Shown: positions 1 to 8,825, numbered from the stretch's first letter. The stretch is DNA of 64,000 nucleotides from DASXBJ01 sp036491755 (GCA_036491755.1 DASXBJ010000021.1:47893-111892); one strand, 5' to 3'. A program made the numbers and translations. Notes: generated from the sequence alone by a model not told the origin.

Positions 1-21
1 GCGCAACGACGAATATCACCT

Positions 22-624
22 TCAGGCGGGCTGCCCGATCAGCGGCGCCAGGCGGTCGCGCACCGCGAGGTGGATCTTGTCGCGTGACCCGGTCGCGTCG
101 AGACGCACGAAGCGCTTGGGCTCAGCGGCAGCGAGCCGGTCGTACTCGGCCGCCACCTTGCGGTGGAACTCGATGGACTCCTGCTCCATCCTGTCCATGG
201 TCTTGCCCGCGGTCTCGTGCCGCCCCAGGCCGGCCTCCACCGGCCCTTCGAGAAGAAACGTGACGTCGGGGCGGGGAAAGGTGGGAGGCCAGGAGGTCGG
301 CACGCCGCGAGCCCCGCCCTGGTAGGCGAGCGTGGAATCGTGATAGCGGTCCGCGATGACGATCTGGCCAGCCTTCAGCGCCGGACCTATGACCTCGGCG
401 ATCAGCTGCCGGCGCGCCGCCATGAACAGGTACATCTCGGCTTCGGCGTCGATCTCCAGGCCGGCGAACAGAACGACCTCGCGAATTCGCTCGCCAAGCT
501 CAGTACCGCCGGGCTCGCGAATCACGACGGGGTCGCGGTTCGAGAGCCACTCGCCCAGCAGCTCGACCTGGGTCGTCTTCCCGGCGCCCTCGGTGCCCTC
601 GAAGGTGATGAAGACTCCAGCCAA
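22..624 (-). CDS. tmk: Thymidylate kinase
   Basis: Phosphorylates dTMP to dTDP with ATP in the cytoplasm, the last dedicated step toward dTTP. The 200-residue chain has the family's usual length. It opens with the P-loop FEGTEGAGKTTQ (about residues 8-19), followed by REPGGTELGE and the DRYHDSTLAYQG substrate-binding segment; a LID-like DRMEQES stretch follows. The start is TTG, one base after the TAG of the upstream ATPase gene, so it is probably translated by coupling. It is the last gene of a pdxS-pdxT-acetyltransferase-ATPase-tmk run. Identification is secure from motifs; the TTG start is inferred from gene spacing. Confidence 0.95.
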   Translation of the reverse strand: MAGVFITFEGTEGAGKTTQVELLGEWLSNRDPVVIREPGGTELGERIREVVLFAGLEIDAEAEMYLFMAARRQLIAEVIGPALKAGQIVIADRYHDSTLAYQGGARGVPTSWPPTFPRPDVTFLLEGPVEAGLGRHETAGKTMDRMEQESIEFHRKVAAEYDRLAAAEPKRFVRLDATGSRDKIHLAVRDRLAPLIGQPA

Positions 625-625
625 T

Positions 626-2176
626 CTAGGCGGGATCTTCCGGCGACGGCGTGATGCGGAGCCGGCGCTGCGGCTCCTTGCCGGTGCTGCGAGCCGAGAG
701 GTCGTTCTCCGTGACCATCTGGTGCTGGAGGCGGCGCAGGTAGGCGTTCTGAGGCGAGATCTCGACAGGCCGCAGGGTGGTCTTCACCGTCTTGATCGCT
801 GCGGCGGTCTCCGCGAGCGCGCGGGTCGTAACGTCGTCCTGCTTGTCGACCCCATAGATCCGCGAGAGCGCGTCGCGCACCTGCGTCACGGAATTGCTCT
901 TGAGAATGTGGATGGGCAGGCCCCGGCTTTCGGCCTGGCGGAGGCTGTCCGGCCTGCGGCGGTAGTGGTTTTTCAACGTGAGCACCGCGCCGGCGCCATC
1001 CAGGTTGCCGAGCACCTTCACCGGCAGCTCGAGCTCGCGAATCGTCTGCTCGACGTGGTGGCGGCTCACGCCGTAAGGAAAGATGCCCAGCGGCTTGGTC
1101 GTGCTTGGATTCGTTGGAGGAGCCGGCTCTGCCGCCACGACCACTGGCGCGTCGACGTTTGAGATGACGCGTCCCTCGCGGGTGCGGACCCTGATCTTCG
1201 GGGTGAGCAGCGGACCGCGAAGTGCGGTGTCAACAACATCGGCCAGCGGCATGTGGATCGCCACGCGGTCTCGATCCTGGATCTCGACGAGCACGTCGAA
1301 CGTGGGGGGCGCTTTGCGCTCGAGCACGGACTTCTGCGTGCCGCGGCGCCTCGCCTCCTCGTCCGAAAGAGTCACGCTTTGAATGCCGCCGAGCAGATCG
1401 TTCAGGGTCGGGTTGACCAGGAGATTTTCCAGCGTCTGGCCGTGAGCGGTCGCTATGAGCTGCACGCCACGCTCTGCGATGGTCCGGGCGGCCGCGGCTT
1501 CGAGCTCGGTGCCGATCTCGTCGATCACGATCACCTCGGGCATGTGGTTCTCGACCGCCTCGATCATCACGGAGTGCTGCAGCAGGGGCGTGCGAACCTG
1601 CATGCGGCGGGCGCGGCCTATACCGGGGTGTGGGATGTCCCCGTCGCCCCCGATCTCGTTCGACGTGTCGACGATGACGACGCGCTTGCGCATCTCATCA
1701 GCGAGCAGGCGCGCGCATTCGCGCAGCATCGTCGTCTTGCCGATGCCGGGCCGTCCGAGCAGCAGAATGCTCTGCCCGCTGACGACGATGTCGCGAATGA
1801 TCTCGCCGGTGCCCGTGACCGCCCGGCCAACTCGCATCGTCAACCCGGTGATTCGGCCTGAGCGGTTGCGAATGGCCGAGACACGATGCAGCGTGCGCTC
1901 GATGCCTGCTCGGTTGTCGTCGCCGAACTGCCCAACGTTGTTGGCGACGTGCTCGAGGTCCGAGCCCGAAACCGGGTGATCCGCCAGGAGGATCTCGCTG
2001 CCCGGCACACGCGCGGCCGGCTCCCGGCCCAGGTCCAGCACGATCTCGACCAGCTCGGTCGGGTCGATGCGGTCGTGCAACGCGCGCGCCAGGTCCGGGG
2101 GAAGGGCTCGAGCCAGCAGCTCGATCTCCTCGTCCCACTTGTCCGCGCGTGCGCCGGGACGCGGTTCTGCGCTCAT
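626..2176 (-). CDS. Ycf45/SpoIIIAA-like AAA ATPase
   Basis: A 516-residue ATPase with a Walker A motif GRPGIGKTT near residues 141-149 and a Walker B VIVIDEIG near residue 205. The central domain, with the segments ARRMQVRTP and IATAHGQTLENLL, matches the family that includes chloroplast Ycf45 and sporulation protein SpoIIIAA, often annotated as R3H-domain nucleic-acid-binding proteins. Its cellular role is not established in that family. The C-terminal roughly 150 residues are typical of the longer bacterial members, but I cannot confirm a true R3H motif by eye. The ATG overlaps the stop of the acetyltransferase gene as ATGA. Neighbouring tmk suggests only co-transcription, not shared function. 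Confidence 0.8.
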   Translation of the reverse strand: MSAEPRPGARADKWDEEIELLARALPPDLARALHDRIDPTELVEIVLDLGREPAARVPGSEILLADHPVSGSDLEHVANNVGQFGDDNRAGIERTLHRVSAIRNRSGRITGLTMRVGRAVTGTGEIIRDIVVSGQSILLLGRPGIGKTTMLRECARLLADEMRKRVVIVDTSNEIGGDGDIPHPGIGRARRMQVRTPLLQHSVMIEAVENHMPEVIVIDEIGTELEAAAARTIAERGVQLIATAHGQTLENLLVNPTLNDLLGGIQSVTLSDEEARRRGTQKSVLERKAPPTFDVLVEIQDRDRVAIHMPLADVVDTALRGPLLTPKIRVRTREGRVISNVDAPVVVAAEPAPPTNPSTTKPLGIFPYGVSRHHVEQTIRELELPVKVLGNLDGAGAVLTLKNHYRRRPDSLRQAESRGLPIHILKSNSVTQVRDALSRIYGVDKQDDVTTRALAETAAAIKTVKTTLRPVEISPQNAYLRRLQHQMVTENDLSARSTGKEPQRRLRITPSPEDPA

Positions 2177-3144
2177 CCGAACGAGGGCACCAGTCCCTTT
2201 TCGCGCACCGGCACCCGGACCGCCAGTTCTTTGACCAGCAGCAACTGCGTGAGCAGGACGCTGAACCCACGCCCGCGAAGGGCGTCGATCATGTGCGAAT
2301 CATAGTGGCGGAGGCTGGACCAGGCCGAGCCCTCCGAGTCACCCAGCATCGACAGTCCAAAGTCCGCGAGCTGCCCGGGCAGAGGGTTTTCGGGCACGGC
2401 CATGAACTGCAGCGTGTCCGGACGCGCGCCCGAGCCGCGCTCGACCTTGACCCAGCCCACGATCTCCACCCGGTCGACCACCTGCTCCTGCTTGTCCGAC
2501 CCTCGCGCCGCAAGCCGCCCCGTCCATTCCCCGCCGTGCATCGCTCTCCAGTCGCGGTAGGTCGGGGCTTCGAGCTGCGATACGCCTTGCGGCGTGACCT
2601 TGCGGTACAGCTGGTAGAGCATGCGATTGTCCCCGCGTTTCACCGGCCGCAAGCCCTCGGGGAACTGCTCTTCGCGAATGGCAGGCTTGTCGGCGTAAAC
2701 CACCACCTCGGTGGCGTACTGCCGGAAACCCTGCAGTCGAAACGCCGGGAGCAGGGGATCGCGCTCGCGCAGACGGACGAAGATGCGCAGCGCGCCTCTC
2801 GCCAGCGCCTGGTTGCAAAGGTGCTCGACCAGGGCCGGCGCAACATCGTCGGCGTCCGAGCCGTCCGCGACCTGGAGGTTCAGCACCTGGAGCATTCGGG
2901 CACGACGAAGATCGAGCTGCAGCGGCTGCCCTGAGGCCTGGATGAAGCCGACCACCTTGCCGTTGTCCTCGGCGACGTACATCAGTGTCTCCTGGGACAG
3001 CGGGAGCAGGGCCGAGAGGGTAGCGCTGAGCAGCGACCATAGGCGAGCAGCGGGAGGCGCCGCTTCGCTGAGGCGCATGTCGGAGGATCGGTGCATCTCC
3101 TCGATTCGGGCGAGGTCGAGCAGGCCGGCGGCCCGCACCTTCAT
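2173..3144 (-). CDS. GNAT-like acetyltransferase
   Basis: A 323-residue protein whose first 150 residues look like a GCN5-related N-acetyltransferase fold: MYVAEDNGKVVGFIQ as the central strands, then LVEHLCNQALARGALRIFVRL and LLPAFRLQGFRQY toward the acyl-CoA side. The second half (from about residue 160) is a further alpha/beta region that I do not recognise, possibly a second degenerate GNAT repeat. The substrate is unknown. Its ATG overlaps the pdxT stop (ATGA) and its stop overlaps the next ATG in the same way, so it is embedded in a tightly coupled operon. Family assignment is by overall pattern rather than a catalytic motif. Confidence 0.6.
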   Translation of the reverse strand: MKVRAAGLLDLARIEEMHRSSDMRLSEAAPPAARLWSLLSATLSALLPLSQETLMYVAEDNGKVVGFIQASGQPLQLDLRRARMLQVLNLQVADGSDADDVAPALVEHLCNQALARGALRIFVRLRERDPLLPAFRLQGFRQYATEVVVYADKPAIREEQFPEGLRPVKRGDNRMLYQLYRKVTPQGVSQLEAPTYRDWRAMHGGEWTGRLAARGSDKQEQVVDRVEIVGWVKVERGSGARPDTLQFMAVPENPLPGQLADFGLSMLGDSEGSAWSSLRHYDSHMIDALRGRGFSVLLTQLLLVKELAVRVPVREKGLVPSFG

Positions 3145-3713
3145 CGCGAGCGGGCCATCCGGATGAACTCACGATGCAGGCGGAGGTCGTTCGTCAGCTC
3201 GGGATGAAAGCAGAGAGCGACGATCCGCCCCTGCCGCAGCGCGACGGGATGGCCGTCATGCAACGCGATAACCTCAGCGCCTCCCGCCGACTCGACGAGC
3301 GGCGCGCGGATGAAGACGCCCGGGAACGGCTTGCCCTCCAGGCCGTCGATCTGCAGCGGGGCTTCGAAGCTGTCGACCTGGCGCCCATACCCGTTGCGCC
3401 GCACGGCGATGTCGAGAAGGCCCATGCCCTTCTGGTCGGCCATGCCGTCGCTGATGTCCCGCGCGAGCACGATCATTCCCGCGCAGGTGACCAGCGCCGC
3501 GAGACCCTGCTGAAGCGCTGCGCGCAGCGGCTCGAGCAACCCAACGCGCTCCATGAGCATCGTCATCGTCGTGCTCTCGCCGCCCGGGATGACAATCCCA
3601 TCGAGTCCCTCGAGGTCCCCCGTGTCTCGGACGAGCCTCGTCTGCACGCCCGAGGCCTCGAGTGCACGAACGTGCTCGGCGAAGGCACCCTGCATCGCGA
3701 GCACTCCGATCAA
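3141..3713 (-). CDS. pdxT: Pyridoxal 5'-phosphate synthase glutaminase subunit
   Basis: Class I glutaminase that releases ammonia from glutamine and passes it to PdxS for PLP synthesis. From the TTG at 3713 the protein reads MIGVLAMQGAFAEH and is 190 residues, the family norm; an upstream reading frame is open but has no PdxT-like sequence. The GGES oxyanion segment (IPGGESTT), nucleophile region TCAGMIVL and the C-terminal CFHPEL His/Glu pair are visible. It lies 73 bases downstream of pdxS and overlaps the next gene's ATG. The start is inferred from homology; no ATG or strong ribosome-binding site fits better. Confidence 0.93.
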   Translation of the reverse strand: MIGVLAMQGAFAEHVRALEASGVQTRLVRDTGDLEGLDGIVIPGGESTTMTMLMERVGLLEPLRAALQQGLAALVTCAGMIVLARDISDGMADQKGMGLLDIAVRRNGYGRQVDSFEAPLQIDGLEGKPFPGVFIRAPLVESAGGAEVIALHDGHPVALRQGRIVALCFHPELTNDLRLHREFIRMARSR

Positions 3714-3786
3714 GGTTGGCGCGCGGCCGGTGGTTTTACTACCTGCGCCCTGCGCGCGCCCGGCGCGGCTCGCGGACCGAGAGGAG

Positions 3787-4704
3787 CTACCAGCCTCTGG
3801 CAGCGAGCAGCTCTTCTTTGGGAATGGCCGGGATCTCGATACCGCGCATGGCCTTCCCCAAACCCGCGGAGACCTCCGCGAGAACCTCCGGCTTGGCGTA
3901 GTAGGTCGTGGCCGCGACAATCGCCTTGGCCATCAGCAACGGGTCCTCGCTCTTGAAGATTCCCGAGCCGACGAACACTCCGTCGACGCCGAGCTGCATC
4001 ATCAGAGCCGCGTCGGCCGGCGTGGCGATGCCGCCGGCTGCGAAGTTGACGACCGGCAGCCGCCCCAACTTCTGGCACTCCGCCAGAACGTCGACCGGAG
4101 CACCGAGCAGCTTCGCCTCGTGCACCAGCTCAGCGTGGTTCATGCCCTGGAGCTTGCGGATGCCGGCGTTGACCGCGCGCGCGTGGCGCACAGCCTCGAC
4201 GACGTTGCCTGTGCCCGCCTCGCCCTTCGTACGGATCATCGCCGCGCCTTCGGCGATGCGGCGCGTCGCCTCGCCAAGGTCCCGGCAGCCGCACACGAAC
4301 GGCACCCGAAACGGGTGCTTGTCGATGTGGTTTTCCTCGTCGGCCGGGGTGAGCACCTCCGACTCGTCGATGTAATCGATGCCGAGCTGCTGGAGGATCT
4401 GCGCCTCGACGAAATGCCCGATGCGGCACTTGGCCATGACCGGGATCGTGACCGCCTCCATGATCGAGCGGATGAGATGCGGGTCGGACATCCGCGCCAC
4501 GCCGCCCTCCTTGCGGATATCAGCGGGCACGCGCTCCAGCGCCATCACGGCGCACGCGCCGGCGTCCTGCGCGATCTTGGCGTGCTCCGCCGTGACGACG
4601 TCCATGATCACGCCGCCCTTGAGCATCTGGGCAAGACCGGCCTTGACCTTGAACGAGCCCTTCACGGCGCCGTTTCCACCACGTGAACCATTGCGTTCGG
4701 CCAC
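3787..4704 (-). CDS. pdxS: Pyridoxal 5'-phosphate synthase lyase subunit
   Basis: Builds PLP from ribose 5-phosphate, glyceraldehyde 3-phosphate and ammonia delivered by PdxT, in a dodecameric complex. The 305-residue product from GTG 4704 is near-canonical: KGGVIMDVVTAEHAKIA, MALERVPADIRKEGGVARM, the PVMAK lysine that binds the pentose, VPFVCGCRDLGEATRRIAEG and RTKGEAGTGN with the second catalytic lysine, ending KEELLAARGW. The reading frame stays open far upstream, but that part runs inside the SHOCT-like gene in another frame and is not protein-like. Leads the pdxS-pdxT operon. Confidence 0.97.
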   Translation of the reverse strand: MAERNGSRGGNGAVKGSFKVKAGLAQMLKGGVIMDVVTAEHAKIAQDAGACAVMALERVPADIRKEGGVARMSDPHLIRSIMEAVTIPVMAKCRIGHFVEAQILQQLGIDYIDESEVLTPADEENHIDKHPFRVPFVCGCRDLGEATRRIAEGAAMIRTKGEAGTGNVVEAVRHARAVNAGIRKLQGMNHAELVHEAKLLGAPVDVLAECQKLGRLPVVNFAAGGIATPADAALMMQLGVDGVFVGSGIFKSEDPLLMAKAIVAATTYYAKPEVLAEVSAGLGKAMRGIEIPAIPKEELLAARGW

Positions 4705-4733
4705 GCCCGAAATTCTACGCCTGGGGTGTCGGG

Positions 4734-5291
4734 CTAAAGCCTTTCGAGAACCAGGGTGCGCTTCGAGGAGTACTCCTGGTCGGAGAGCAGGCCATCCCGG
4801 TGCAGCCGGGTCAGCATGTCCATCTCCTCGAGGACGTCCAAGAGCGGGGCCATCGTGCGGCGCGCCAGGTAAGCCTGGGAAGCGGTGCCCGCGTCCTCGC
4901 CCCGGGCGTCGAACTCGCGGATGAAGAACAGCGCCTTGACGGCAGAGAACGGGATGCCGAGCTTGCGGATGGGGCTGTCGGTTTGCTCCGCATGGAGGTG
5001 GAGGACCACGCCGTACCGATGCCGCTCCAGCGTGCCGTCGAGGTGGCCACGCAGCACCTCGCCGTCGAGAAACCGGATCGCCACCTTGCGCGTGGGCGTG
5101 TCGGCGAGGTCTTTGTCCCGGGGGAGCTCGACCCACTTGACAGCCGTGAGCGGGATCCAGGCCGTTTCGTTGTTCTCCAGGCCGCCGGCGTCGTCGACGT
5201 CGACCAGGAAGTCTGGCTCGTCGAAGTCCAGGTCCCGAGCAAGGCCTTCCAGGGTTTCGTCGTCGAAGAAGCGCACGACTACCTTGGCCAT
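4734..5291 (-). CDS. SHOCT-like C-terminal domain protein
   Basis: A 185-residue soluble protein of unknown function. The N-terminal 120 residues contain two similar beta-rich halves (KVVVRFFDDETLEGLA and KVAIRFLDGEVLRGHL), suggesting an internal duplication resembling the beta-barrel-like region called DUF6982. The C-terminal 30 residues, LTRHRDG-type helix through DQEYSSKRTLVLERL, resemble a SHOCT oligomerisation motif. No signal peptide or membrane segment. An AGGTG sits 4 bases before the ATG, and a TACAGT hexamer lies 9 bases upstream. It follows the sigma-factor gene by 22 bases on the same strand, so the two may be co-transcribed. Confidence 0.6.
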   Translation of the reverse strand: MAKVVVRFFDDETLEGLARDLDFDEPDFLVDVDDAGGLENNETAWIPLTAVKWVELPRDKDLADTPTRKVAIRFLDGEVLRGHLDGTLERHRYGVVLHLHAEQTDSPIRKLGIPFSAVKALFFIREFDARGEDAGTASQAYLARRTMAPLLDVLEEMDMLTRLHRDGLLSDQEYSSKRTLVLERL

Positions 5292-5313
5292 TTCACACCT
5301 ACTGTACTAACCC

Positions 5314-6162
5314 TCATTTCTTCACTCTCCTGCGGGGTCGCGCCGGATCGGCAGGGTTCGCCTTCGGGCTTGCCTTGATCTCCACGGGCGACCGAGTCCG
5401 CCGGCGCCCGATCCGACGAGCGCATTTGACGCAAACCGCTATGTGCTGCCGGACGGCCTCCGCCTGAGGCCGCCTGAGCTTGCCCGCGAGGTAGGGGGCC
5501 AGCAGCGGCACGGCCTCCTCGTGGGTGAGCTCGCCCTCGGATTCGGCGGCAAGGAACTCCTCCTTGAAGCGCAGACGGGCCCGGTAGAGCAGGGTCTCGA
5601 CCGCGCTCTCGGACATCTTGAGAGTCTGGGCGATCTGGCGGTAGCTCATGTCCTGGAGCTCGCGGAGGGTGAGGACAAGCCTGTACTTCTCGGGCAGCCG
5701 CTGGGCCACCTTCCAGACCTGGCGGCGTGTTTCGTTGGATTCCTGGACCTGCACCGGGTCGAAGCCACGCGCGGTCGAGGGCAGGCCGGCCATGAGCTCG
5801 GTCTCGTCCTCATCCGTGCCTCCGTCCGCCCTGAGGTCGCGCTGGCGCCTGCGCAACTCGTCGAAGCACAGGTTCCGGGCCACCGTGTGCACCCAGCCGC
5901 CGAAGTTGAATGAGTCGTCAACCCGGTCCATCATCCGCAGGGCCTTCATGAAGGTCTCCTGGGCGATGTCCTCGGCCAGCAGCGCGTCGCCCAGCTTCCG
6001 GCGCACCAGCCGGTAGATCGACGCGACATACCGCCGGTGGAGCTCCTCGAACGCCTGCGTGTCGCCGTTGCGATACGCCCTGACGAGATCAACGTCCGTC
6101 GCCTCGACCTCCGAGCGGTCGATGTTCCTTTTTTCTCCGGGCTCGGTGCCTTCTACGTCCAT
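5314..6162 (-). CDS. ECF-type sigma factor with C-terminal zinc-finger
   Basis: RNA polymerase sigma-70 family, 282 residues from ATG 6162. Region 2 spans about residues 23-110 (DLVRAYRNGDTQAFEELHRRY, ending FDELRRRQRD) and region 4 about 143-200 (LPEKYRLVLTLRELQDMSYRQIA, then a helix-turn-helix SESAVETLLYRARLRFKEEF). Residues 211-250 read like an anti-sigma zf-HC2 zinc finger, HEEAVPLLAPYLAGKL then HIAVCVKCARRI, with the first Cys replaced by His. A basic tail (RPRRRVKK) follows. Having the inhibitor-type finger on the sigma itself is less common than a separate anti-sigma gene. Its start overlaps the glycerate kinase stop by 10 bases. Confidence 0.85.
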   Translation of the reverse strand: MDVEGTEPGEKRNIDRSEVEATDVDLVRAYRNGDTQAFEELHRRYVASIYRLVRRKLGDALLAEDIAQETFMKALRMMDRVDDSFNFGGWVHTVARNLCFDELRRRQRDLRADGGTDEDETELMAGLPSTARGFDPVQVQESNETRRQVWKVAQRLPEKYRLVLTLRELQDMSYRQIAQTLKMSESAVETLLYRARLRFKEEFLAAESEGELTHEEAVPLLAPYLAGKLRRPQAEAVRQHIAVCVKCARRIGRRRTRSPVEIKASPKANPADPARPRRRVKK

Positions 6163-7289
6163 GGGTGCGCTCGGCAGGCTACTACGGCGGCCCGCGTTAA
6201 CAGCAAATCTGGCGCATCCGCGCTCTGTTCTTGATCTTGACCCTCCTCTCCGAGCGTCACGACGGATGTGACGCCCAGCTTGTTCAACGCCTCCCATCCC
6301 GGGCCCTTGCTGCCGGCCAGCAGAAGCACCGGTACACCGGCGGCATGTGCCCTCCTCGCCACCTCGCCAGGGGCCTTGCCGGAAGCCGTCTGCTCGTCGG
6401 CCCGGCCCTCACCGGTGATCACCAGCGAGGCCCCCTGGAGCGCCTGGTCGAAGCCGGCGGCATCGACCACCAGGGGAGCCCCCGGCACGAGCTCCGCGCC
6501 GAGGAACGCGACCAGGCCGGCGCCGGCCCCGCCCGCCGCCCCGGCGCCCGGAAGATCCCTCACCCGACGGCCGAGGTAGCGTTCGACGACCTCGGCGAAA
6601 TTGGCGAGTGCCTCGTCCAGCCGGCTCACCATGTCGGGGTCGGCGCCCTTTTGCGGGCCGTATACAGCGCTGGCGCCCCGGGGCCCGGTCAGCGGGTTGC
6701 TCACGTCACAGGCCACCTGGACCGCGACCGTTTGCCAGACTCGGTCGAAACCGGAAAGGTCGATGGCTGCGAGGCGGATGAGCGCCGCGCCGCCGCGCTC
6801 CAGCTCCCTGCCGTGCGCATCGAGCAGGCGATAGCCGAGCGCCTGGGCCATCCCGGCGCCGCCGTCGTTCGTGGCGGACCCGCCGATGCCGGCGAGCACC
6901 CGCCCAACGCCGCCCACGCTCTCTCGGGCGGCGACCAGGACCTGGCCGAAACCGTACGTCGAAGCCCGCATCGGATCGCGCCGCTCAGGGGCGATCAGCG
7001 CCAGGCCGCTGCTGGCCGCCAGCTCGACCACCGCGGTTCGGCCGGGTGGGACCAGTCCAAAACGGGCGTCGACCGGATCGCCGAGCGGTCCCTCCACGCG
7101 AATCGAGCGGAGCTCGCCGTGCAGCGCGCTGACGAGAGCCTCTGCGGTGCCGTCACCGCCGTCCGCGACCGGGACCTCAACGATGTCCGCGTCGGGAAAC
7201 ACCTGGCGCACGCCGCGTGCAATGGCCGCTGCGGCTTGCGGGGCGGTGAGGGTGCCCTTAAAGGCGTTGGGCGCGACGACGACCTTCAT
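6153..7289 (-). CDS. glxK: Glycerate kinase
   Basis: Phosphorylates D-glycerate, probably to 2-phosphoglycerate, linking glyoxylate/glycerate metabolism to glycolysis. The 378-residue protein has the conserved start MKVVVAPNAFKGTLTA, the ADGGDGTAEAL segment, the GIGGSATNDGGAGMAQALG nucleotide-binding loop, and the LPGAGAAGGAGAGLVAFL stretch with VITGEGRADEQTASGKAP near the C-terminus, all typical of the GarK/GlxK family. A TTG three codons upstream (7298) is the alternative start. No neighbouring glyoxylate gene supports a specific pathway. Upstream of the sigma gene with a 10-base overlap. Confidence 0.93.
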   Translation of the reverse strand: MKVVVAPNAFKGTLTAPQAAAAIARGVRQVFPDADIVEVPVADGGDGTAEALVSALHGELRSIRVEGPLGDPVDARFGLVPPGRTAVVELAASSGLALIAPERRDPMRASTYGFGQVLVAARESVGGVGRVLAGIGGSATNDGGAGMAQALGYRLLDAHGRELERGGAALIRLAAIDLSGFDRVWQTVAVQVACDVSNPLTGPRGASAVYGPQKGADPDMVSRLDEALANFAEVVERYLGRRVRDLPGAGAAGGAGAGLVAFLGAELVPGAPLVVDAAGFDQALQGASLVITGEGRADEQTASGKAPGEVARRAHAAGVPVLLLAGSKGPGWEALNKLGVTSVVTLGEEGQDQEQSADAPDLLLTRAAVVACRAHPWT

Positions 7290-7351
7290 CGCCGCCAATG
7301 ATGGCTACCGGCGCCGGATCAGGGTCCAGGGTGACAGGAGCGGATCATGCT

Positions 7352-8326
7352 TCACCGCGCCGAATAGACCGGAAGGGTCCAGTCCTTGTATTTGGGCAGG
7401 TCACCGCGCACGGCGCCAAAGTAGATGTTCTGGAGCTCCTGCGTGAACTCCCCCACCCGCCCATTGCCAATCGGCCTGCGGTCGACCTCGATCACAGGCG
7501 ATACCTGGGCGCCAGTGCCGCAGAGCAGCAGCTCCTCGCACGTGTAGAGCTCGGTCCGGTCGATGCTGCGCTCCACCATCGGCAAACCCAGCTCATCCTT
7601 GATGAGCTTCATCAACAAGGTGCGGGTCACGCCTTCGAGAATGTCATCGGTCACCGGCGGAGTGACGAAAGCGCCGTCCTTGTACATGAACAGGTTCTCA
7701 GCCGAACCCTCTGAGACATGGCCGTCGACAGCCAGCACGATCGCCTCGTCGAATCCGCTCTCGACCGCCTCCGACTTCGCCAGCGCCGACTGCGCGTACG
7801 AGCCGGTGACCTTGGCTCGAGCCGGCAGAGACTGGTCGGGAACGCGGCGCCAGCTGCTGACCATGCAGCGGATGCCCGACTCGACCTCGACGTAGTTGCC
7901 GAACGGGATGGCGTAGATGAAGAAGGAGTGGTTGAGGTTGTGCAGGCGCACTCCGATGTCCTCGCTTGACGCGTAGAGCAGCGGACGCACGTACACATCC
8001 GCCTTGAACTCATTGCGGCGTAACAGCTCGATGGTGAAGTTGACCAGCTCTTCGGTCGAGAAGGGAAGCTTCATCCGCATCACGTTGGCCGAGCGCTTCA
8101 TGCGCTCGTAGTGCGCCACCGGCTCGAGGAGGAACAGCTGCTCCTGCTTGGCGTTCCAGTACGCCCGGATGCCCTCGAAGACGCCGGTGCCGTAATGAAG
8201 CGCATGGGTCATGAGGCCTAGCCTCGCGTCGTTGTAGCGGGTGAACTCACCCTCGTAGAACACCCAGGTGTTCGGGTGCGGGGCGGCCTTCTTGGCGGCG
8301 GCTTTCGACTTCGTGTCCACGCCCAT
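7352..8326 (-). CDS. ilvE: Branched-chain amino acid aminotransferase
   Basis: PLP-dependent class IV transaminase interconverting leucine, isoleucine and valine with their 2-oxo acids. The 324-residue protein shows THALHYGTGVFEGIRAY near the N-terminus, the PLP lysine region ARAKVTGSYAQSALAKSEA, then VDGHVSEGSAENLF and ICEELLLCGTG-like TCEELLLCGTGAQVSPV near the C-terminus. Starts at ATG 8326, with an AGGT 5 bases before and a TAAACT hexamer 9 bases before the ATG, so it may have a very short leader. Stands alone; it faces away from the plus-strand hisA run. Confidence 0.95.
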   Translation of the reverse strand: MGVDTKSKAAAKKAAPHPNTWVFYEGEFTRYNDARLGLMTHALHYGTGVFEGIRAYWNAKQEQLFLLEPVAHYERMKRSANVMRMKLPFSTEELVNFTIELLRRNEFKADVYVRPLLYASSEDIGVRLHNLNHSFFIYAIPFGNYVEVESGIRCMVSSWRRVPDQSLPARAKVTGSYAQSALAKSEAVESGFDEAIVLAVDGHVSEGSAENLFMYKDGAFVTPPVTDDILEGVTRTLLMKLIKDELGLPMVERSIDRTELYTCEELLLCGTGAQVSPVIEVDRRPIGNGRVGEFTQELQNIYFGAVRGDLPKYKDWTLPVYSAR

Positions 8327-8400
8327 CTCGACCTAAGTTTAGGCCGGAACCTGCGCCACGACCTGCCCCCGCGCGGCCGGTCGCCACGCGGGTGGCACCC

Positions 8401-8416
8401 TCCCCGCGAGCGGGGA
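8401..8416. repeat. Perfect inverted repeat in divergent intergenic region
   Basis: TCCCCGC-GA-GCGGGGA, a 7-base-pair stem with a two-base centre, lies between the ilvE start and the plus-strand membrane-protein start. It is not followed by a T run. It could be an operator or a dispersed palindrome; nothing else in the window copies it exactly. Confidence 0.5.
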
Positions 8417-8432
8417 AGGCTCGGCTTCTGCT

Positions 8433-8825
8433 ATGAATCGCGACGTGAGCGTTTACGGCATCATCGCCGACCTGCGCCGCGAGCACCCGACCCCGTCGGG
8501 AATGGAAACGCTTGACATGGTCGTGGCCGAGCTGGGCAAGAGTCGCGACAACCTCAAGGAGGCTGTCACGGCCCTCGAGGGCCGCTCGCTGCCTCCCGGC
8601 GGCAAGCCTGTGCTCGAGGCGCTGATCCAGCGTGCACGCCAAGAGGGCGTTTACGACGTCGACTACGGTCCGGATCCCTACGACCGCCCGCCGGCCGAAC
8701 CGCTCGACGAGGCGACGGCCGGAATCGGCGCGCTGCTTGCGGTGTCGTCGGTGGTCGGGCTGGCGCTCGCAATCGCAGCCATGGTCGCCGGACTGAACCA
8801 GATTCTCAATCAGCCCAGTGGCTGA
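8433..8825 (+). CDS. Small membrane-anchored protein of unknown function
   Basis: 130 residues, not recognised. The N-terminal 90 residues are soluble and charged (VYGIIADLRREHPTPSGMETLDMVVAEL), and a single hydrophobic segment of about 25 residues (GIGALLAVSSVVGLALAIAAMVAGL) sits at the C-terminus, predicting a tail-anchored protein facing the cytoplasm. Its last 8 bases overlap the GTG start of yajQ, so the two are likely expressed together. No function can be inferred beyond the coupling. Confidence 0.7.
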   Translation: MNRDVSVYGIIADLRREHPTPSGMETLDMVVAELGKSRDNLKEAVTALEGRSLPPGGKPVLEALIQRARQEGVYDVDYGPDPYDRPPAEPLDEATAGIGALLAVSSVVGLALAIAAMVAGLNQILNQPSG

